64,000 nt of DNA from Rhodocollybia butyracea (GCA_015501585.1 JADNRY010000009.1:496001-560000); one strand, 5' to 3'; shown: positions 20,810 through 34,840, numbered from the stretch's first letter. A program made the numbers and translations. The notes: generated by a model from the sequence alone, not told the origin.

Positions 20810-22336
20810 ATGTCAACATTAAAACGAACCGCACATACAGTTATCAATGCGTTCATTGCTGCTGTCGGTCGTCTCGACAAGTCTCTTTCTCCTAGTGATT
20901 CTCTAGCAAAACTTCGAAAGCATCAATGGAGACCCTCAGACGCTATCTATATCTTCCATTTCTTCCTCGCGTTATTCTGGCTTACAATCATGACTGCCCC
21001 TCCGTTTCCGTACAAGCTTCTCATTCCAATATTATACACCATAGCCATGCTGGTCCCTCTTACTTCGCAGTTCTTCCTTCCCGCCACGCCCGTCTTTTCT
21101 TGGCTCCTCACGTTCTACTCGAATGGCTTTATACCGCTACAGTATCGCCCAAATCCCAGTGTCCTGTTACTCCCAACTCTCGAAACAGTTTTATATGGCG
21201 CAAATATTTCCGATATCCTCACTAGATTCACACATCCAATTCTCGACGTTATTGCTTGGATCCCGTATGGTATAGGTCACTACGCACTTCCTTTCGTCGT
21301 TGCCGCGTTCCTGTGGCTTTTCCGACCAAAAGAAGCGTTACGCTTTTGGAGCACCGCCTTTGGATACATGTTCCTCTTTGGTGTCATTGTACAAATCCTA
21401 TTTCCTTGCGCAGCACCATGGTACGAGCTTATTTACGGGCTTACACCAGCCAACTATGATGTTCGGGGATCCGCCGGTGGACTCATTCGAATTGATTTGT
21501 TATTCCACACTCACGGCTACACCGCAACATTCGGAAACTCTCCTTTGGTATTTGGAGCTTTTCCGTCCCTGCACTCTGCCGCAGCAACTCTCGAAGCCAT
21601 CGCAGTCTCTCATTTCTTTCCCCATACAACAAAATGGGTGTGGGCCTATGCCGGAGTGCTGTACTGGGCAACCATGTACATGACGCATCATTATTTGATT
21701 GATGTTGTTGCAGGAGCATGTCTTGCTACAGTCTGTTTCTACCTTTTCATTCCAGAACAGCTGAAGAGCGTTGCTGCGGCTACATCGCCTCCGGGTACGA
21801 ACCTAAGCCTCCTTGCTTCCACGGGTTCCTCGAAAGCGAATGCAAATCTCCCTGCATATCGAATGGGCACTCAAAGGTCAAAATACGACATATATGACCT
21901 TGAAGCTCCTCAAGATCGTCAGAGGGTTGGAAACGGACGCGTGGGAAGTGCGGGTGGTGCCCGAGGTCTCATGGCGGACGCCGCTGCGGAATTCGAGCTT
22001 GCTGAGTCCGAAGACGAGTTTGCGAGCGAACCAGGGGATGGTGGAGAACGTCATCCGGGTGTGGAGGAAGATATAACTTTTCGGCCAACCACTTCGAGAA
22101 AGGTGAATGGGAAGGATTCTGGTGAGAATATGGCAGGAGGTGCGAACGGACATAGACATACTGCATCCATTGCTAGACTTATACGTGGACCTGATGCGAG
22201 GGGCTCTGTCGATCAAGGCGAAGAGGGATGGAGGAGTCCGATGACTGCTGGATTTGTTTTTCCGCAGCGGAATGGCGGAAAGGGGAAGGAGATAGAGACC
22301 AGGACGAGGAGTCCGATTAGGGAGGTGTTTGCTTAA
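20810..22336 (+). CDS. AUR1: Inositol phosphorylceramide synthase catalytic subunit
   Basis: Golgi membrane enzyme that transfers phosphoinositol from phosphatidylinositol to ceramide, an essential step of fungal sphingolipid synthesis and the target of aureobasidin A. Single exon, 508 residues. The first 330 residues hold several hydrophobic segments (for example IYIFHFFLALFWLTIM, LLIPILYTIAMLVPL, AFGYMFLFGVIVQILF, LATVCFYLFI). The PAP2-type motifs are present: FPCAAPWY near residue 201, GAFPSLHSA near 248 and MTHHYLIDV near 289; the histidines in SLHS and THHYLID are the expected catalytic pair. The remaining 170 residues are a hydrophilic tail with Ser/Arg and acidic clusters, probably cytosolic and disordered. 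The start MSTLKRTAHTVINAF is the first ATG after a stop. Intact; nothing suggests transfer or duplication. Confidence 0.93.
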   Translation: MSTLKRTAHTVINAFIAAVGRLDKSLSPSDSLAKLRKHQWRPSDAIYIFHFFLALFWLTIMTAPPFPYKLLIPILYTIAMLVPLTSQFFLPATPVFSWLLTFYSNGFIPLQYRPNPSVLLLPTLETVLYGANISDILTRFTHPILDVIAWIPYGIGHYALPFVVAAFLWLFRPKEALRFWSTAFGYMFLFGVIVQILFPCAAPWYELIYGLTPANYDVRGSAGGLIRIDLLFHTHGYTATFGNSPLVFGAFPSLHSAAATLEAIAVSHFFPHTTKWVWAYAGVLYWATMYMTHHYLIDVVAGACLATVCFYLFIPEQLKSVAAATSPPGTNLSLLASTGSSKANANLPAYRMGTQRSKYDIYDLEAPQDRQRVGNGRVGSAGGARGLMADAAAEFELAESEDEFASEPGDGGERHPGVEEDITFRPTTSRKVNGKDSGENMAGGANGHRHTASIARLIRGPDARGSVDQGEEGWRSPMTAGFVFPQRNGGKGKEIETRTRSPIREVFA

Positions 22337-23060
22337 CTAAACAAGTTTTTGTGTAGAGCTGCTACATTCACACGCCCATTTGACTTTCTGGAAAAGATAC
22401 CCAACTTGTGCCATTCATTTCCAAAGGTGGAATACTTTTTGTAAGGTATTTACTCTGTCTATCATCTATAGTACTGGCTTTTTCTATTCCAGCCCTCAGA
22501 GCGATGAGCCGCTCTGGCGAGCAGTTATACACTACCTTCATACGATTCCCGCAAAGGCTAATTCGACGAAGAGTATTGGTTCACTCTCATTATTCAACTT
22601 CGATAAAGAGTAACTTTGATACAATAGCGAAAGAGTATGCTTAAAAACTGTAAAGAGGCCCGGATCGGAAGTGATAAAACTGCCGCTTTGGCGGCATTTC
22701 GGAAAAGGTATATATCCCAGCTGAGCTCGGAGGACGTGTCAAGTTCAGGACCAAGGCCTGAGATATGAAGTAAAGAACACAAGGGAGAGGTTGGTGAACC
22801 GCGCTACTGAGATTGTGGCGAGCTGGATAATATGGGCAGTTATAGTCGACTTTGAAGAGAACTAGGGGCTCTGGAATTCCTGGCTTTATGTACTTGCCAA
22901 ACTTCGAATGCAGATTACTGCAAATCCATAGCCAATGTGTATGGAGATTATTTTGTGTCTGATCCTGCAAGGGGCATAATGAAAAGAAGCAAAACACTCG
23001 GCGCTTATACAGCTTTCGAGCGTTTTTCTACTTAACTGTCAACTGTCATCTGATTCAACA
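22337..23060. other. Intergenic between AUR1 and the F-BAR gene
   Basis: AUR1 3' region and F-BAR promoter, 720 bp. Short ORFs on both strands show no recognisable product. TATATCCC at 22709 and CTTTCG-type pyrimidine tracts near 23020 are the only promoter-like elements. Confidence 0.4.
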
Positions 23061-26000
23061 ATGACTGCAAGAAGGCAGTCATCGACGACTTCGTTGTCGA
23101 AATATATCAGAGCTGGTTCTCCAGCAAATATCGGACGTTCAACTGACTTTTGTAATTCCTTCTGGGGCGTTGGCGATGGAGGGGTTGATGTACTTTTTGC
23201 TCGCATGCGAGGCGCAATGAGGTCTATGGACGAGCTCAAGAATTTTTGGAAGGAACGGTAAGAAGGGAATCAAGCTATACATGTTTTTTTGCTCATCTGC
23301 TACAAGAGCTCTTATCGAAGAAGACTATGCTAAACGACTTGGAAAATTAGCCAAGCAAACCCTTGGTCGGGACGAAATTGGGCGAGTTTTTTTCCCGTTC
23401 AAACACGTTGCTTTCGTGTGCTGACTTTTTTTAAATAGTGAACTACGGAATAGTCTAGATTCTGTTCGCCTCGAAACGGACAAACAGTCTACCCACCACC
23501 TGAACCTTGCACAGCAAATCAAGAACGATCTTGAGGCCCAAGCAACTACATTCTGCGCCAAACAGAGTCACCACAAGAAAATATACCAAGCAGCGATAGA
23601 AAAAGAGTTCAAAGCAAAACAGAACCAGGAATCGTATGTCAAGAAGGCACGGGAGAAGTACGAACAGGATTGCATGCGCATCAACTCGTACACTGCCCAA
23701 TCCACGCTTGTGCAGGGTAGAGATTTGGAGAAAATCCAGGTCAAGCTTGACAGAGCTCAAGCAACTGTCCAGACCAACGAGAGAGATTTCGCCAACTTTG
23801 CCAGAGCCTTCCAAGACACTGCGGCTAAATGGGAGCAAGACTGGAAGACGTTTTGTGATACCTGTCAGGACTTAGAGGACGATAGAATGGAGTTTATGAA
23901 GGACAACATGTGGGCATACGCAAACGCTGTCTCCACTGTTTGCGTGTCTGATGATGAGGTACGCGTTATTCGTCATCAATGAATGCATCTCAACGTCTGT
24001 CTAGTCATGCGAAAAGATACGTGTAGCGCTCGAAGGTATGGACTCTGAGAAGGAGGTGGACAACTTCGTTAGAGACTACGCTACCGGAGCACAAATACCC
24101 GCTCCTCCTACATTCTTCACTTACAACTCTCCAGAGGCCGCCTCTGCTTCGGTTGTTCGCACTAAGCCCGCTAACTTTGTCCGTTCCTCGCAGCGGTCAA
24201 GTCCTCTTCGCATGCCTCAGTCGATGCCCCAGAAGAAGAAGAAGAGGAGGATGAACCACCGGTGAACGTCGCAGGTCGCGGAGCTGGTGGGCACAGTGCG
24301 AAAAATTCCATCTCCGATGTTAGGTCACCAAGCAGAGGTCCAAATGGCGTAAATGGAGTCAATGGACATTCTTCATCTCCGTCTAACGCGGGCTCTTCTC
24401 TCAGCAGACGGTCCACCCAGAAATCATCCAGAAACCCTCCTCCCCCCGATCCTTTCTCTGATCCCATCGATCCCAACGCCGAAACCTACATCAAGGTTGG
24501 CGGAAACGCGTACAAAGTTGATTTGAACCATGACCCTCAACGACATGGATCATTCGGTTACTCCGCCTCGAGCTCTGCTTCATCACCCACGAAAATCAAT
24601 AGCGCCATTAGCACCAACAGCGCTGCTGACGATCCTTTGGCAAAGCAGTTAGAAGAACTTCAAAATCAAGTCTCTTCTGTCGGTTCTGTTCGACGAAACA
24701 GTACCTGGAGAGGACAACAAAATAATGACTCCACTGGTGCGCCGTCTCGCAGAGGGACCGTAGACTCACTCGCTGCTCCTGGTGCTGGCTCTTCTGTTCC
24801 TCATCGTGACTATCGCAGTTCTGCTGAGATGGTAGTAGGACAGTACCCATCTTCATCTCGTCCCTCATCACCCAACCCTCCAACGGCAGCATTCATGGTT
24901 CCAAAAAAACCTATTTCACCGGGCGGAGAGGTTATTGAGGGTGTACTCTCTGATTATCATCAGTCCCTTCCTGGCGAGAGAAAGTCAGTCAGTCGTTCAG
25001 GCAGCCGTAGTCGACAAGGAAGCTTTACAAGCGTCAACGACCAACTGCAGCAGCAGCAGCGTGGCCAGAATCTGGACCGGCCACCCAGCGTTGGCCATGC
25101 TGGTGTTGGTGCTCATGGGTCTAGGAGTAACAGTCCTCAACCCATATCTCGGTCAACCAGTCCCGCACCGGCTCCAGGCCAGTTCATGAGCCCGCCCCCT
25201 GGTTCCACTGTCGTCAGAACGGGATCATCTGGATCACAGCGATCGCCTAGCCCTAACCCTCTCGGTATCTCCCTGGATGCAAACAACGCTCGTGTTACAG
25301 TAGACGAGATGGCCCAGCGTTATCAGCAGCAACAAATTCCGCCACCACCTCCCCAGGGTCCCCCTGCTCAGTATCGCCAGCCGCCGCCCCAACAACAGCC
25401 TCAGTACAATGGCCGCCCGAGTTACTCTGCACCTGCTGTTGCTCAGCCATCCTACGCTCCTCCGCCCGCTCCATACCAAGCCCCTCCACCTACCCATCAT
25501 CAACCCCAACAACCCAGCTACACACAAGCTCCCCCACCTCCACAACCACAGCCCGCCTACAATGCGCCTCCGCCATCCCATTATCAAGCTCCTCCTCCCC
25601 CTCAGCAACAGGCACAACAGATGTATCCGCATCAACAGGCTTCGCCTATCGCCAGCCCAGGTTATAGTCAGATGGAGAGAGCGCTGACGGGTCCGGGGTA
25701 TTATGGGGGACAAGGACAGGTAGTTCAGCAGCAGCAGCAGCAGCAACAGATGATGATGCAGCAAGCGCAACAGCAGCGGCAGAGAGGTTTGGGTGGTATC
25801 AGCAACATGCATATGCCGCAACAACAGTCTGGATATCAGCGGTTGCTCTCAGATGATCAGCATTATGGTGCTGCTGCTATACGCAGGAGCCCGTCTCCTC
25901 AGCCACCCGGTGGAGCTATGGTCGCTGCTCCAACGAGACAGGTTACGGAAGACGGAGCCGGAATTCTGTTCTATGGTGCATTTTCTCGGCTCTCTTCCTC

Positions 26001-26218
26001 TACTTCCATTACTGACGTTATGTACTTTTCTTTATTTAGTCCAGGCGCTGTACGATTATCAAGCCACCATCGACGAAGAATTCGATTTCCAGGCTGGAGA
26101 CGTTATCGCTGTCACCGCTACTCCCGAAGATGGATGGTGGAGTGGTGTGTTGTTGGATGAAAACAGGAGACAACCAGGGAGACATGTGTTCCCAAGTAAT
26201 TTTGTGAGGTTGTTCTAA
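23061..26218 (+). CDS. F-BAR and SH3 domain protein, Cdc15/Imp2-like
   Basis: Membrane-bending scaffold of the Cdc15/Imp2/Hof1 class, which helps assemble the cytokinetic ring and septum. Exons include 23061-23257, 23307-23381, 23439-23958, from 24005, and 26040-26218. The N-terminal F-BAR domain begins STDFCNSFWGVGDGGVDVLF and continues ALIEEDYAKRLGKLAKQTLG and then a long coiled region (KIYQAAIEKEFKAKQNQ, WEQDWKTFCDTCQDLEDDRM). The middle 600 residues are disordered: an acidic patch EEEEEEDEPP, Ser-rich stretches and a Pro/Gln/Tyr-rich part with QQQQQQQQ near 25740. The last exon encodes an SH3 domain: VQALYDYQATIDEEFDFQAG, EDGWWSG and FPSNFVRLF. The second intron has a GC donor (GGGCGAGT at 23381-23386). 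A further short intron at about 24148-24200 must shift the frame; its exact ends are uncertain. Confidence 0.9.
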
Positions 26219-26552
26219 GGAATGGCCGAACGTGAGGTGTAAATTGTTCATTGCACTTGTTACTTGTAAGTCTCAATGTCATGTTGAATGTATCTTGCCG
26301 TCAGAATTTTACTTGTATATGTGGACTTTTATTACTCTAATTGCTTTAATCTACCGTTGCTTCTACACCGTACATATCCTTTCATGTGATAAATCGATCC
26401 TTTCTTTTTCTTCTGCACATAATACCATTCCTCTCATTGTATAGTTTCTGACAATATAGATAATGCAGCTGACAATACAGATAATGCAGCGCGTACATGA
26501 AAGCCATGAGACTTTGTATAATATATCAGTAGTAATACATAGTAAATATCGT
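26219..26552. other. Convergent 3' region
   Basis: Between the F-BAR stop (plus) and the monooxygenase stop (minus). A direct repeat ATAGATAATGCAGCTGACAATAC / CAGATAATGCAGC lies at 26455-26490. No gene. Confidence 0.4.
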
Positions 26553-28404
<1,852 letters not shown>

Positions 28405-29964
28405 CGGTATTGAGATAAACTTGGCGGAAACCTGGAAGATCCTCTTTATATACGCATGGCTTTAAAGTTCCTGAAATACGTACAGGGCGGTATGTACACA
28501 GCAACCAGCCACATCCGATAAGTAGGCTTTGGATAATGGCTATTCAGAACCGTGCGCCGTACTTGCCGACAAGGAAGGTGCGCATATACCGATAAAACGG
28601 TCATCTGTATAGGCTGATCATTGCCGCCTAGTCCAAAACAACAACATATGCAGGTTCGTGCCATGACCCTAGGCTCGTGTGGACCTGTTATCGTATACAA
28701 TGGAGGTACTACAGGTACTACAGAAGCGCTAGGCAAGTGCTCGGCAGCGCTTCAGCAGAAGCGAGGATAAGCGAGGACCTGAAATGCGAACCAGCAGATT
28801 TGGAGCAATAGAATAAATACTGCAATGAAAGATCCCCCGGGGCCCGAGGCTTGCTACGCCAAATTTAGTTAGATGAGGGATCCCTCAAGGCTCAGGTTCG
28901 CAGCGTCAGCACAAGTCAGCATCAGGGATAAGGCCCAAGGGATCAGGAGACCTTGAGGTCCAGGTGCAAGTTTGGAAACCCATCAGCAGAGGGTAAGTAG
29001 TAAATGCGAACCACTTTGAAGCACGACTATAAGTCGGAAAAGCGGAAGATTTCTTCAGATTTGTCCAAGCCAGGTCCAAGACTCCAAGCCTTTTTTGAAA
29101 CACGGTTGCTAGGAAGGATCGCGAACCTGGGCAGACCTGGACGTTTTTGAATAAAATGCAAATCTGACTATGGGCGCCTATAGCAGAATATGCTCTGATC
29201 TCATCAACTGAACTCGTTGTATTTGTTTCAGCTTTGACCGCTGTTTGGACTGTGTTTGGGTGGCGAGCTTTATTTTTGCCCCCCCCCCCCCCTCTGGATT
29301 TTGTTTCTTTCTTGACTCGGAGAATCCACTCACGGTTACTCAGCATAGAAGCTTGTAGAGATAACTGGGACAGAATTAAGAGCTATTCTTCTGAAATCTG
29401 CCGACCTACCTTTCCTGCGGCAGTATCCTTGAGCTTTTGTGTAAAGTGGCAAGGTAGTCGCTGGTCGTCGCCGCGGTATGCAACGCTTCCCGTGTGGCAA
29501 AACGTGCTCCACGCAGTAGGGTCGTTTGACTCGTTTGGTGTTTTACATTTACATTTCGTTCGACAGGATTGACTTGGGATTGACTTGATTATCTGTATTT
29601 AAGCCGTCAAAACTCGCATAATGAGTGGCCCATGAATTGTGAGATACCTCTCCTGCCAAGTTCTCTGCGATTCCGCGGTACGAATATGTACGGCTGCAGG
29701 TCCAGAAAAACCACATTGCGGGTGACAGGAAAAAAGTACGGAAAGAAGTACGGTACCATGAGTAAAAACTGGCGCTCGACAAACATAAGCGCTTATTTAA
29801 CAAAAACTCCTCCACTTACCTCCTCCTTCCTTCGAATATTCCGATTTCAAACCATATACCATAGGGTATGCGAAGCCTTTTGTCGATCTTGTACGTGGCA
29901 TGATTCTCAGTCGCTCTTGTATCTTACTTTGCGGACTTTCATTCTGGTATCTCGAAGAAACTTA
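28405..29964. other. Long intergenic region
   Basis: 1.56 kb between divergent genes. It holds a run of 14 C at 29280-29293 and several short ORFs of no recognisable character. CCCCCGGGGCCCGAGGC near 28832 is a small GC-rich dyad. No gene or mobile element could be supported. Confidence 0.4.
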
Positions 29965-31221
29965 ATGCCTGACATACTGATTGCATGTTTGTTTCCCTGC
30001 TATGCTTTTTCTGGGTTTTCGCCTTTCGGTCTTCAGTAGTGATGTCCTCTACTCTATCTGGACAGACTTCTTGTCGCTGTTCTCTCCTCCCACAATTAAC
30101 CAGGATCACACATCTGGTGGCCCATTTTCCATCCGAACTTCCATTGCGGCCTATTCACAGTATCGCTCACTTTCTCTCCATGAACTATCTCGTATGCGTG
30201 CCTCTTACGCAACTCTGGTAGAAAACATAAACGCATTGGGTATGAGATTGGCTATCCAAAAAAACTAGACAGGCTTACGGAGATCATTGAACTAAATGGC
30301 AAAGTCACCGATGGGATCGTGACGGCGATGAAACGAAGCTACACACTTGATTCTTCTGCGTCTTGGGATGCGTGGCTGGCGTTAAGTTCAACTTATAAAG
30401 AACCACTCATTGATTCTCGCTGTCTATCCCGTATTCGAGAAGTACTAAAACATTTTGTTCGAGATTGGTCCGACGCAGGCCTCTCAGAACGTACAGTCAT
30501 CTTTGAACCTATCCTTTCTGTCCTCTCCATGCTATCGAGTTCTTCCCGTGCTCATAAACGCGTCCTAGTGCCAGGCTCGGGACTTTGTCGCCTCGCATAC
30601 GACATTTCTACTCTTGGCTATGATACGACAGCTTGTGAACTCTCAGGATATATGAATGGTGCTTTTCGTTTCCTGCTGGACCCAGAGACTACTACTACTA
30701 CCTCCCAACACGAAGTTCATCCATATGGCCATTGGTGGAGTCACTCTCGGAACATAGTCGACTTGTTCAGAGGAGTACGTTTTCCAGACGTTATACCGCG
30801 CCTAGCTATGGATGCAGAAGTAGGCTTACATCTAAAAGAAGGTGATTTCTTGACGTTGGAACTTGGCACACCAAACAGTTACGATTATGTCGTAACACTG
30901 TTCTTCATCGACACTTCTGTGAATATTCTTTCTACTTTGGAGCGTATCCATACTTTGTTGAAGCCCGGTGGGATATGGATAAATTTAGGGCCCCTGTTAT
31001 GGTGTTCGGATGCACAGGCACGATTGGAGCTGAGTCTGGAAGAGGTATTTGAGGCGATGGGTGCAGTGGGGTTTGTTATCGTTGGAGGAACAGACGGAAA
31101 CGATGACGACGAACCGGATTGTATGAAGAGGCGGTCTATCTCCTGCGAGTATACTCACGATGAACAAGCTATGATGAGGTGGATTTATGAAGCAGAATTT
31201 TGGGTTGCTAAGAAGGTATGA
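29965..31221 (+). CDS. N2227/carnosine N-methyltransferase-like protein, with two frame breaks
   Basis: SAM-dependent methyltransferase of the N2227 family; animal and yeast members methylate carnosine. The 300-residue main frame (30319-31221) contains ASWDAWLALSSTYKEPLIDS, RVLVPGSGLCRLAYDISTLG (the SAM-binding VLVPGxGLGRLA motif), CELSGYMNGAFRFLL, HPYGHWWSH and LLKPGGIWINLGPLLW; these are all family hallmarks. The N-terminus is split over three frames: MPDILIACLFPCYAFSGF at 29965, then VLYSIWTDFLSLFSPPTINQ with SLHELSRMRASYATL, then KHKRIGYEIGYPKKLDRL. The changes fall near 30034 and 30215-30220, and no GT..AG intron explains either. So the gene has two small indels, or the assembly does. 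The catalytic core is undamaged. If only the core is made, ATG at 30330 could start it. Confidence 0.72.
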
Positions 31222-31685
31222 AAGATAGGCCGGAATCAGATGAGGGCGCTGTTAGACAAGGAACCAGGTCCCATAATCAAGCATCTGACAATACTAGGAT
31301 TTTTCAGGACCGCCCAAAGTTGGGCTACCTTGGCTAGTCTTTTCCGAAGAGGGATAGCAGGGAACAGCACCGAGCAGAGAATAGCCTTGTCAGAATCTCA
31401 TTGGACCGGCGTCTCCTCAATTCTTCCGTCAGTATTTGTGGAGCTGTAGCTAGGTAGTTGTACCCTGTATCTGCAGCTCCTCCGTACATCATTTATTATT
31501 GGGGCCTTGATTGCATCATTGGCATAAGCATCAATGATGTGTCAGTTTAAGTTTTAACACGGAAATCATCCACTTTCTTACCCACTTTCCCTCAATCTTC
31601 CTTACCTCTTACTCAGCTTTTGTTTTGTTTTCCGTCTTCAACATACGGTCTTTTTCTCTGCCTTAGCCCTCATTCAACGTTGGCA
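31222..31685. other. Intergenic, no supported gene
   Basis: Between two plus-strand genes. A 69-codon ORF at 31240-31449 has no supporting feature. The last 120 bp are pyrimidine-rich (CTTTCTTACCCACTTTCCCTC), as expected for a promoter or leader. Confidence 0.4.
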
Positions 31686-32920
31686 ATGGTTTCAGCTATA
31701 AACGTCTTTGTCCGACACCCACGCTATGCCCTCTGTTTAGTGCTCGTCCTTGTACCGGCACTATATCTTATACTCCCTCTACACTATGAGCCTCCAGTTT
31801 CGAGCTTGCACATCCCACTACACGACTACACAGACCTGACGTCTAAAGTAGCCCAGTCAGAGGCAATCTACCAGCACACTATTCAAGAGCGAGAAGGACT
31901 AATTGAACGCTTTGGTCCTCAACCAAGTGACCTGGATCTGTGGGTTTATTCTTCTTAAACCAGCTCTTGACTCGAATTGCTGAAATGCATTATGACGCAG
32001 CTTTCCTCCCAATACTCCTCCTTGGCCACCATACACCGTCTGGGACTTTTTCCCTGCTGCTTTCAACTGCCCTCATGAAGTTCGCCGCATTGGTGTGCTC
32101 GGTGACGGTGGAAAGTGGGTCTGTGGTCTTTCTCGTCTAGCAGAAAAGAAAGACTGTGTCATCTACTCTTTCGGTACGTGCAAACGTGGACTAAGATATC
32201 GCTCCCGCCATTGAATTACTGCTCTAGGTATCAACGAAGAGTCCTCGTTTGAAGCTGGTCTACTTGCTAATACCAATCATTGCAAGATTTGGGGTTATGA
32301 TTTTTCAGTCAAGGGATTCGCGAAACAAATCCCCTACTCGCAAAAACACAGAACCATTTTCCATCCTTATGGACTGGCTGGCACCGACCATGTATCGACC
32401 GGAGACGAACCGACTATGTACACTTTGGAAACCTTGATGAAGATGAATGGTAAGCGTGGGTTAGTGACGCTTGAGTTCATGCTCTGACCAAGGGCATAAC
32501 AGGACACCAACACATCGATATACTCAAAATTGATATTGAAGGATGGGAGTTTGAAACCATGACCGATATCTTAAAATCCTTTTCAGAAAAAGGCCTTCCT
32601 CTTCCGTTCGGGCAGTTGCAAATTGAGATTCATATTTGGAACAAAAAGTTCGACTACTTCTTGAAGTGGTGGGAGGGTTTCGAAGAAGCTGGTTTAAGGC
32701 CGTTCTGGACAGAGGTATGGCGCTCTTGTTTACATTGACTGGAACCTTACTGACCAAGTCCTGTAGCCTAACCTTGTATATGTCAACTACGCGGACTCAA
32801 GGAAGCCAGACCTTGCTGAAGTACGTTTTCTTTTTTATGGTGGTGCGACCTGTCAAGCTGATTGATTGCGTACAGTATTCGTTCTTGAATATCAAAGGCG
32901 ACAATGCTTTCACTAGTTAG
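31686..32920 (+). CDS. Membrane-anchored methyltransferase-like protein
   Basis: 319-residue type II membrane protein with a Methyltransf_22-like (METTL24-type) domain. Exons 31686-31939, 32001-32173, 32228-32449, 32503-32714, 32767-32820 and 32876-32920, all with GT..AG introns; the sum is divisible by three. Residues 1-40 hold one hydrophobic segment (YALCLVLVLVPALYLILPL), probably a signal anchor. Next are CPHEVRRIGVLGDGGKWVCG, typical of the family (GDGGKWVC), then KDCVIYSFGINEESSFEAGL, and HIDILKIDIEGWEFETM, the DxEGxE motif of FkbM-like folds. The C-terminal part is LPFGQLQIEIHIWNKKFDY and NLVYVNYAD. Target unknown; the anchor suggests the secretory pathway. The protein is near the usual size of fungal members. 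No lesion. Confidence 0.85.
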
Positions 32921-33245
32921 AAGAACTCTACTCTCGATATTGCAATTAATAATAGTGGTACTAATACCCCGTGCAGTGGTACTGGAAAACTGTAGCGACT
33001 TTCTTTTAGGACAAAATTATCTATCGATTGCGTTTTTTACATGCCCAGAAAGCGTTTCAAAGCGTTTCACCTGGTGTCGTGTCAGCCAGCACCCATGTGC
33101 ATTTAGATGCTTTCGATTCAGAATCGATATTGAGCCACATATCCGGTTGATCCAGTCACTCCGCAGCTAATTGTCAACTGTAATAACCAAAATATTTAAC
33201 ATTCATCCACCTTTTCTTACATAGATCGTACTTGCTTCCTCAATC
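32921..33245. other. Convergent 3' region
   Basis: Between the methyltransferase-like gene and the NAD kinase stop. No gene is supported; an 88-codon ORF at 32904-33170 overlaps the previous stop in another frame. Confidence 0.4.
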
Positions 33246-34840
33246 CTACGTCCTACTGTGCCTCAACAAAGCCTTACTCCTGAACGTAGCATTGTACTGC
33301 AATAGATTGTTGATATCCCTCACCCAATCGTCTTCTTTTCCTGGTCGGGCGCCTTCCGTGAAGCCATCTCCCGAACCCAAGTCACCCTTCCAGCCTTCTC
33401 CTGATGCCAGCCCGTCTAACATAGGCTCCGAAACATTGTCCTCATCCACAATGGAGCTCCGGTTGACACAAGGAACGGGAAATGGCGACGCCTGAACCAC
33501 CACACTCTCTCCAGGCCCCAGAACGCCATTCCCGTCGCCATCCATTGATATGCCTACACCAGTCCTCCCATCCATACTCACACCGGCACTGGCCCTCGAA
33601 CGCTCGCTCACTCTCAATCTAACCGTACTGCCACTGGGGAACACTAACGGTCGAAATGAGAGACTACGAGGGCAGATGGGGGTAAGTACAAGTGCAGAGA
33701 GTGACGGGTGGACGATGGGGCCACCGGCGGAAAGGGAGTAAGCAGTCGAGCCGGTTGGGGTGGAAAGGATTAAACCATCCGACTGCAATACAGTATGGTT
33801 AGAAGAGAATGAAGATGTGAGGAATTTGGACTACTCACGACAGCCTCAGTTAAATGCTGCCCATCAACGAAGATATCGATCGTGTTGAGATGCGCACTTG
33901 AGCCCCGGTGGAGTGCTACTTCGTTCATGACCTGCCAATCTATAGATGGTTCGTGAAAAAGCAAAATGGAACATAGTTTCGCAGGACACTCACCATTGCC
34001 TTGAGCCTTCTTCCCACCATGCGCATTATAAAACGTGCAGGCGAGACGCATGCGGTTGAGAATAGTCGCTTTACCTGAAAAGACGGAGGCGAGGGCGCGC
34101 GCAAAATCATCTATGTCTGCATGCATCTAAAATAAACACCCCAAAGCTCATCACAATACCCATACGCAGATATCACACTCACGAAAGGGCAGTAGGAAAC
34201 CCAAGGTTCCCAAAGAAAAACTCAATACCGGTGGCACGGCTCCAGAGGAGAACAATGACGATGCATGCAGAATTGTGCCATCACCACCGAGAGTTACGAC
34301 GAGGTCTATAGGGGGTCTTGTTGGCGAAGCCGTTTGCCATACCTCTGCTCCGTGTGGAATATCCGCTCTATCTTCGTGAAATACCCGTACACCGGGGTAT
34401 GTCGAGTGGACGTGCCTACAAGTGATTTCAGTTCGTACTTGTTGAAGCATATGAAGCAAATGAGTAGAAAATCACATAGCAGAAGCAAAGATAAGTCACA
34501 AAGTCAGATACGCACTCTAAAAAGGCATCAATAGCCAAAATGACGGGCTGGGTGCGCATTTTGTTAACGATAAGAATATTTTGTATGTTTGTGGGTGGCA
34601 GGAGCGAAGTTCTATCTTGAATTTAACATTTTAATACTTGAAATATCCTTTAGGTGAAGATACGAACACGTATTGAGCTACTGGAGCTGCTTGACTCGAC
34701 AAATATCGCCGGTACAATGGAAATTTAGACTTCTTGGACGAGGATGCTAGTGATACTCGTGTTGGGCTGACTGGTGAGTATATCGACCGCCATTTTATTG
34801 TTGTAGCTGCCGAACGACTAGCTCGCGTAAAAAGCGCCAT
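33246..34840 (-). CDS. POS5: NAD(H) kinase, mitochondrial POS5-like
   Basis: Phosphorylates NAD(H) to NADP(H). The first exon starts [20 protein letters not shown] and continues with Arg/Ser-rich sequence without acids ([14 protein letters not shown]), a likely mitochondrial presequence. After an intron come [20 protein letters not shown] and DAFLE, joined to [18 protein letters not shown]. The ATP/NAD-binding motif is [19 protein letters not shown], then [54 protein letters not shown], and [20 protein letters not shown], the conserved STPTGSTAY region. The C-terminal exon ends in a Ser/Gly/Asp-rich tail longer than usual. Introns fall near 34515-34405, 34183-34125, 33995-33930 and 33840-33785. 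The junction of the first intron (about 34670-34600) is uncertain because no GT donor gives the right phase; a GC donor or a different first exon is possible. Start chosen for the presequence. Confidence 0.85.

Noticed and set aside
29280..29293. Run of 14 C as possible regulatory element
   Set aside because: A homopolymer of this size is commonly a replication or assembly artefact; nothing around it supports a function.
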